From: Gnetum montanum
Lineage: Eukaryota; Streptophyta; Gnetopsida; Gnetales; Gnetaceae
DNA: 64,000 nt
Direction of reading: 5' to 3'
NCBI GenBank assembly: GCA_015680685.1
Contig: MNCI01009650.1
Location: 1-64,000, forward strand
In this document: piece after piece, positions 57,990 through 64,000 of the stretch
Position numbering within the stretch: the stretch's first letter is position 1
Layout of the letters: every line of letters begins with the position of its first letter
The notes under the pieces: generated by a model
Database searches by the model: none
Seen by the model: the letters and a program-made list of their open reading frames with translations, nothing else
What the model was told of the DNA's origin: nothing
Made by a program: the position numbers and the translations under genes

Positions 57990-59065
57990 AAACAAGCTTC
58001 AAAGAAAAATGATAATGGATCTAAATCTGAGAAGGGATCCAAGTCCAAATCTAAAGAAAAGAATGGAGGCCATGACAAGAAGATATAAAAGGATGATGAA
58101 AAGGACAAAGACAAGAAGAAACAAGGTAAGAAAGATAAGGGTCAAGGTAGAAACTCATAAAAGATTCAATGCTTCAAATGTGAAGAATGGGAACATAAGC
58201 AATGGGAATATTTACTTCTAAATGTAGCTAAGAGAAATGATGAACAAATCATAAAAGAAGAGGAGACTCTTAGTGAAAATCTTCAAATAAATAGTCATAA
58301 TGCTTCCAAGAATAAAGAAATTTTTGAAGTAAATTCTTATGCATTCATGGGGAATGTAAATAAAGGTGACAATCTTGCTAGAAAATTGTTATTTCAAATT
58401 AGGGCTAGATGTTTACTTAGTGAGGAATGGATTCATATTTTGATTGATGGAAAAGCCCAAAAAAATGTTATTTCATCTATAGTAGTTGCTTGATTAGGAT
58501 TGATAACTAATCCTCATCCAAGATCCTACAAGGTACATTGATTGTTAAGAGATTTCTCTTAAAATGTAAGAGAGCAATGTGTTTTGAAACTCAAAATTCG
58601 AAATTTTTATGATGTTGTAAAATGTGATGTACTTCCAATTGATTATGTTGATATAATTTCTGTTATACCCTAGAATTTTAACAATGTTACTCAATTTTAT
58701 GGGCAAGAAATGTATGAAGCGTAGTTAGATCTAATGAAATTTATGAGTTGATTCCTATGATAGATAAACAAGTGAGGAAGCAAAGCTCACTTAATGCTTC
58801 CTTAATCCTTATAGGAGAGAGGGAATACATTAAGAAACATTAATGATACTAATTTTAATTTTAATATTATATAAACTATTTCTTCTAACCTGATTATGTG
58901 TAGGTAGAACTTCCAAAAAGTGTGTGAGACTTAAAGACATAGTTTCCTAAGGTGTTTAAGGGGGAATTGAATGAATTTCCATCAATGAAAAATGTATAGA
59001 ATAAAATTAATTTTATTCATAGTGTATCATTCAAAATGAGAGAACATACTAGATGGAACTATATT
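57990..59065 (+). pseudogene. gag C-terminus, protease and RT start of chromovirus G
   Basis: A Lys/Asp/Ser-rich stretch (NDNGSKSEKGSKSKSKEKN) precedes a zinc knuckle CFKCEEWEHKQWEY at 58170-58211: C-x2-C-x4-H-x4 with the last Cys read as Tyr (TGT to TAT). The protease follows with ILIDGKAQKNVIS (58437-58476) and LGLITNPHPRSYKV, the pattern V-I-I-D-G-x-S-x-N-x-V-S ... LGL-x-T-x-x-HP-x-PYK-V of plant chromoviruses. Then FPKVFKGELNEFPS near 58955 matches the start of RT. RT breaks off near 59065. It is the downstream half of the gene truncated at 50465. Confidence 0.75.
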
Positions 59066-59870
59066 AGAGGGTAGAATTACAAAGGTAAGTAGAAGAGTTT
59101 CTTGTGTTGAATTTTGGTATGTCAAAACCTTAAGAAAAATTAAGAACATAGAATGTTGTTGAATGTTATGATTTTGTAGGGCATGAATGAGAACTCAAGA
59201 AATGAGATGTATAGAGAAATGTCAAAGTGAAGATTATAAGAACTCAAGGGAGCATGGACAAGTATGAAGACTAAAAGCTAAATGAAGATGCTCCAGTGAT
59301 TGAGAGAAAGCTAAATCAGCAAGAGGAAACCTTAAGAATAAAAGTTCAAAAGTTGAGAAGAAATCTCTAAGAAGTAGAAGACATCTTAGCTGAAGTCAAG
59401 TACATTTAGAAAATATGTCTTTCAAAAATAGGAGATGTCTTCTTTCTAGATAAGATGTCTCCATAGAGATGTCCCATTTTCTAGGGAGATGTCTTTCCAA
59501 AATTGAATTCAATTTCAGAGAGATGTTTCAATCTTGAAGGATATGTTTATACTAGCCATTAGATAACCATTGCATGAATTCCAAGGCGTTTTTGGAAACT
59601 CCAATGCTATAAGAAGACTTTAGTCTCTTGGGTATTGTGCAAATGTTGTGAAAGAATTATCACTATTAAAGCAATCATTGTATATTGTACTTGTGTACTT
59701 CATTTGTCAAATCATTTGCTTGATTGTTTGTAGAATTATGTTTCAAAGTATAAGGACCTATACTATAAGTAACACTCTTTCATTATGTTTTTGTTTCTCT
59801 TTTGTTGCCTTGCTAGGGTTGATGTGCTTTGGGCAAGGAGGCATTGAGATTGAGCTTGTTGGGATCCTAT
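59066..59870 (+). repeat. LTR-like sequence after G, probably its 3' LTR
   Basis: From about 59280 it has AGAAGACATCT, AGATGTCTC and several GATGTC words in the order seen in LTR G (49060-49200). Neither end is clear and most of pol is absent before it, so G is internally deleted. 59066-59280 holds nothing recognisable. Confidence 0.45.
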
Positions 59871-59871
59871 A

Positions 59872-60165
59872 GGATTGAGTGTTTGTGTAGCAATAAAAAA
59901 CTTTGAAATGGAGCTCAATTTGTAGAGGTTGTAGGATCCTTGAAACCACATTCTAACCCTGCTAGGACCTTTTGGGGTTGAGTGGTTTTGCAATGATTAA
60001 ACACTCTAGAGTGGAGCTTAGAGCTTACATAGGATGTGATGCCCTTCAAACCACATTTTGATCTTGTATGGACCTTGCAAGGTTGAGAGTTTTTGTAGTG
60101 ATGAAACTCTCCATAGTGGAGCTCAAATCTTGTAAAGGTTGTGGTGTTCTCTAAACCACACATTT
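59872..60165. repeat. 105-bp tandem repeat, three copies
   Basis: Units start with GGATTGAGT at 59872, GGTTGAGTGG at 59976 and GGTTGAGAGT at 60081. Each contains GTGGAGCT or ATGGAGCTC, then AAACCACA and, in the first two, GGACCTT. Confidence 0.8.
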
Positions 60166-60282
60166 TTGAAGAAATTGAAACATCACCAAATTCAAGCAAC
60201 AACACTGCAATAGAAAATTCTTCTAAGTGTCAACTCAAGGCAAATTTCTCTAAGTGTTTGGCCCATGATCCCACTATTGGGG

Positions 60283-60715
60283 CTATGCTCTAGAGTGTAG
60301 CCAACATAGCATGCAATATGACTAGATCTACAAAATATTCTATGTATCAAACAACAGTTGCAAAAATTTTTCTAAGTGTCTTACTATGCTCATGTCCCTC
60401 TTGCTACACTCTCCAGCGTAGCAGCACTTTGGTGGCTAGTTTGCATGTGTCAAGCTAGAAGTTATCAAGATAGCTTAGCAGGGAAGAAGCATTTGTTAGA
60501 TTTTCTAACTCCTGAAGCTACCCTTTTTGCTACACTCTTGAGAGTGTAGCTAGCATAGCAAGAATAAGGACAAAAATTTTTCCCAGATTTTTCTAAATGT
60601 TTATGCTACACTTTATTCCATCCTGCTATGCTCTTTAGTGTAGTAGCACTAGACTTTAGCTTTTGCAAGAATTGCCCAATTTTTGTGCTATTCTCTAGAG
60701 CATAGCTAGCATAGA
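60283..60715. repeat. repeated palindromes around CTCTAGAGTGTAGC in F's LTR
   Basis: Related segments near 60283, 60401, 60529, 60602 and 60686, for example GCTACACTCTTGAGAGTGTAGC at its best (60530-60551), followed by TAGCATAGCA in several. A weaker group lies at 60960-61040. Confidence 0.55.
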
Positions 60716-61115
60716 AATAAGAAACTACCTTCAAAAGCTTCCAAAGCTTAGCATAGGCCTTCATTCTAACTCCAACACTCCTTTGTCAAGTAGGATCAAC
60801 AACTCATACTCTTTTTTTTACCTTCCCCTATGTCCCAAAATTGTACCTATAATTAATCCCACTTGAAAGATGGGAGAACATGATCCCAAAGTGTAGCCTC
60901 CAAATTGCACTATTTTTCACTGTTTGTAGATACATTATGGTCATGGTACATGCAGTCTTAGCAATGTAGCTAGTCTAGCACTCTCTCGGGATCTAGTGGA
61001 GTGTATCAAAGTGTAGCACTAGTTGTCCTACTAGGAGCATAGCAAAGGTCAGTGTAGCCCCACCTACCCCTTTGCCACATGGCACTCAATCCACACTTTG
61101 CACTGACCCTAAGCC

Positions 61116-61123
61116 TATAAATA
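61116..61123 (+). promoter_or_regulatory. TATA box of F LTR
   Basis: CCTATAAATACCCC after a GC-richer stretch; the AATAAA at 61725-61730 and the primer site at 61872 are at sensible distances. Confidence 0.65.
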
Positions 61124-61871
61124 CCCCTACATTCCACACTTTAGGATTTGGAATTTCATTCTAGTAGTGGGAATTAGCATCTTAGAGCATCATTTGTCAC
61201 TTGAAGCACATTGAGCACCTTGTACACCAGAGTGTATTAGCATCTTGGCAACACCTTTACATCCCACTCAGCATCGTAGTGCACCACAAGCTCGTAGGAC
61301 ATCGTGGCAGCCAACCCATCAGGAATGGATCTTGTAGTAGACATTAGTCTTCACCTCGAGACACCTCGAAGACTCTAGCTACACTGCTGCTACACCTTTC
61401 TATACCATCGTGTACCTCCGAAAATCTCATTTGTAATTGCTATGCTCCCATCTAGGGTGGTATCATCCTTTCTTTCTCCCAAACTCAGAATTTTAAGCAT
61501 TTTCTCTATTGCATTTTAAGCATTTTCTTTAATGTTTAGCACCATATTTGCACTTTTTCATTATTTTACATGTTTTTTGTACACTTGCACCATTGTTCTC
61601 ATGCTACGAGACCCCACTACACTTAGGCTTAGTTGGCCTTGGTACTGTCGAGAACACCACCAGTGCTCACAATTTTGGCTAACCATGCCACCCCCTGATT
61701 GTGCCCGATACCTTAGTTATAGCCAATAAAGTCCCTATTCAATTTATAGGACCATCTAGGATGCTTTGCCTCCATTTCCTAGTAAGGCCCTCATGCAGAG
61801 ATGGGGTTAGACTATGTGCCTGTGAACCCCTCAGTGTTCTTGTCGTCATCATTTTTGGTCATCATAGTTTT

Positions 61872-61887
61872 TGGTGCTAGAAGGAGG
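61872..61887 (+). other. primer-binding site candidate of F
   Basis: TGGTGCTAGAAGGAGG, identical to E's at 20354-20369. Confidence 0.6.
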
Positions 61888-62288
61888 GCTAGCCATTTCC
61901 TTCTATGTTTAGTGGTAGTTACACATGCTCTATGCATCTTTGTTACTAGCTTTAAACTAGCATAGATGTGATACCCTTGTGGTTTTCTATGCTCCAGTTG
62001 GTGTAGATTGGTCCTATTTGTCAGTTCCCCTAGAACCCCATAGGACAGAAGCCAAAATATATCCCCCACACTTGAGCCCTAAACTCTATGTGCTAGAGAA
62101 AGTGTAGTTTGCCCTCAACATAGGAGTGTAGTAACCTATATCATAGCACTAGAGTTAGACACCTTTTCTAGTAGCATTCTCATACTTAATTATCATTTTG
62201 GCATTTCTATACTTAGACATTTTCAACACTCATTATACTTAACCACTTCTTTTCTAGCATTGCATCTTTTGCATCTTCTCACAAAAGC

Positions 62289-64000
62289 ATGAATCCAAAA
62301 GATCCTTCAACCTCTGCCTCAGGTGCAGTCATTGTTTGACTTGTCCAGCAAGAATTCACAATCAACATCCCTGGAACCGAGGGGCCCATCTTCATGGGAA
62401 GGCAATCCCTTAGGCTTCATAACCAGTCTCCTGAGCACATGGTGCTCGACAAAGACAAATATAACTTCCTTTGTAAGAAGCTCTTGGTAAGAATTTCCTT
62501 AGATCTTCAAGAGATAGAGGCCAAGCAAGGTTATGAGCTCATACATTGGAATGTGAGGGAGTACTTCCCTACCCCTAACAATCTAATCCCCCTCATTGAG
62601 ACCTTTTGGTGGAGAACAACACAACAACTAACTATGAGGAACCTTTGTAGGATGGACAAGAGGAATTTGAGGCTCACTTAGAGAATGAGGATCCCTTTTA
62701 TGTATCTTTCCTATTGCTCACCTCTAATGTCACTCCTTCATAATCTTAGTCATCTACCTTCTTTGAGGTAGCAACATCTCCCCTGTCACCACCTAGGCTA
62801 ATGCCCATTGTGGCAAGCCATCAAGCACATACACAATAGGGTGTAGGACCATCCATTACCTTGTGCTTTGTGGTTTTGGCATAGTCTGTATGATCCTCTA
62901 TGCTTGCATCCATGATGCTAACTCAGCCCTACATGCATACAGTGCTAATGTCCTAGTTGCATGCAGGTCAATTGTTGTATGTCCCACCTATCTCTATGGT
63001 GTCCCCTATGATAACCCAAGCCACAACCACATGGTAGGGTTATGCCTCTATGCCCTAGGAACAACACATGCAATAGCAACATAAACAATATCCTTTACAA
63101 CACTACACTCAAAAAACATCCTGTGTGGTTGCACAACCTATGGTAGTGCCGTAGACCATGCCAACAACACAACAGGTCACACAACCAATGTAGTTGGCCG
63201 CACCTACATCGAGCCTAGATTAAGTGTTCCAACTCATTAAAATGCTAACTGAAGAGGTTAAACAGCTTAAGGCCACTTCTTCTGATATGGTCTAGGTGAT
63301 GGACTTCTACCAGGATGATCCCATTAGTCCCATTGTCCCATTGCTGACCTTACCTCTTGGTGTTCAACTTTCCTAGTTCACTAAATATGATGGTGAAGGG
63401 GACCCCCATGCCCATTTAGTGACCTTTTAGTCTAAGTGCATTTTGTTGGAAGCATGACGACATGCAATCATTTATGTGTTTGCCATGTCCCTAACTGGCA
63501 AGGTGTTAGATTGGTACTATGAGCTCCCTAGGGCCTCCATATCTTTGTTGGAGGATTTGCTTAGCCAATATGTTACTTGATTCAAGTATAACTTGAAGCT
63601 TGTGGCAACCCTGGACTAACTCATGAAGATTAAGCAAGGCGACTTAGAGCCTGTTCGAAAGTTCATCCAATGAGGGAGCACTACACTTAATGAAATCTAT
63701 GAGCCTATTGTGGAAACTCACCTACTGACGATTTTCAAAGGTGTAGTAAATGACTTCATTAAGTTAAAACTATACTATCTTGCCCCACACTTCCTAAGCT
63801 AAGCATTTTCTCAAACAAAGAGCATTCAGGATGTGCTAGAAGCTAGTAAGGATCTAGCCTATGTGGCCTACAAGAATGCACATGGGAAGAAAGACAAGGA
63901 GAAGGGTAAGGAAACAACAACTGTTGTAGTGCTAGCCAATGAGGCCAAGCCAAATAATGCTAAACCAATGGCCAAGTCAACCAAGGCCCTGGCCAAGAAT
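62289..64000 (+). pseudogene. gag of element F, partial, decayed
   Basis: Begins MNPKDPSTSASGAVIV, then MGRQSLRLHNQSPEHM and KDKYNFLCKKLLVRISL, paralleling E. The capsid domain (63300-63870) has FTKYDGEGDPHAHLVTF, VLDWYYELPRASISLLEDL and LEPVRKFIQ, typical of Tat-type gag. A Lys-rich segment (KNAHGKKDKEKGKE) follows at 63870-63910 and the frame continues past the window end. It is less decayed than E's gag but has several stops. An unrelated-looking low-similarity stretch (62690-63290) separates the N-terminal part from the capsid domain. Confidence 0.72.

Larger units (their letters stand above)
60166..64000 (+). mobile_element. Tat-like Ty3/gypsy element F (5' part)
   Basis: An LTR-like region with TATA box (61116) and AATAAA (61725), a primer-site-like 16-mer identical to E's (61872), a leader and gag running out of the window. 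The LTR start is not fixed (somewhere in 60166-60300) because the 3' LTR is outside. Confidence 0.7.

Noticed and set aside
1-64000. CRISPR arrays, bacterial operons, ribosome binding sites, tRNA or rRNA genes
   Set aside because: None is seen; retrotransposons with tRNA primer sites and a plant pararetrovirus show a plant nuclear genome.

Overview
The window looks like heterochromatic DNA from a large, repeat-rich land-plant genome. It is AT-rich and has no recognisable host gene, tRNA or rRNA. It consists of nested, decayed LTR retrotransposons of three Ty3/gypsy lineages plus an endogenous caulimovirid (pararetrovirus). A gymnosperm is a reasonable guess from the style of the elements, but the sequence does not prove it.

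Layout. 1-3020: 5' part of an Athila-like gag-only element on the minus strand (D). 3378-3593 and 16752-17507: one chromovirus-type LTR (H) split by a complete 13.15-kb Athila-like element (C, 3594-16746) with gag, protease, RT-RNase H, integrase and a long extra reading frame. 17508-19330: remnants of a chromovirus integrase C-terminus and chromodomain. About 19.4-24.6 kb: Tat-like gag-protease element E without pol, followed by a minus-strand coiled-coil coding remnant (25.4-27.9 kb). 29359-36625: element B (minus strand, gag plus protease only, 5-bp target duplication). 36.6-39.8 kb: non-coding repeats. 39853-46765: chromovirus-type LTR I (minus strand) split by element A (40471-46532, gag-only, 5-bp target duplication, with an 846-bp run of N). 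48928-59870: a chromovirus (G) whose gag is interrupted by a 7.5-kb caulimovirid insert arranged tail-to-tail. 59872-60165: a 105-bp tandem repeat. About 60.2 kb to the end: LTR and gag of a second Tat-like element (F).

How the parts relate. A, B, C and D share LTR ends (TGATG..CATCA), a tRNA-Asp-type primer site, a polypurine-tract box and much of R/U5. Only C carries RT and integrase, so A, B and D look like non-autonomous elements mobilised by a C-like partner. A, B and C also share a 33-nt non-coding block. A, B and D carry a phased array of GATATC palindromes upstream of the LTR TATA box, which C lacks. C and A inserted independently at the same position of two homologous LTRs (H and I). 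In the caulimovirid insert two inward-facing promoters flank a 57-bp spacer, so any transcript would read antisense into the opposite arm.

Everything is decayed. Stops are mostly of the TGG-to-TAG/TGA, CAA-to-TAA and CGA-to-TGA type, so all coding calls are pseudogenes. Boundaries of LTRs without a verified target duplication are approximate. No alignment or database search was run.
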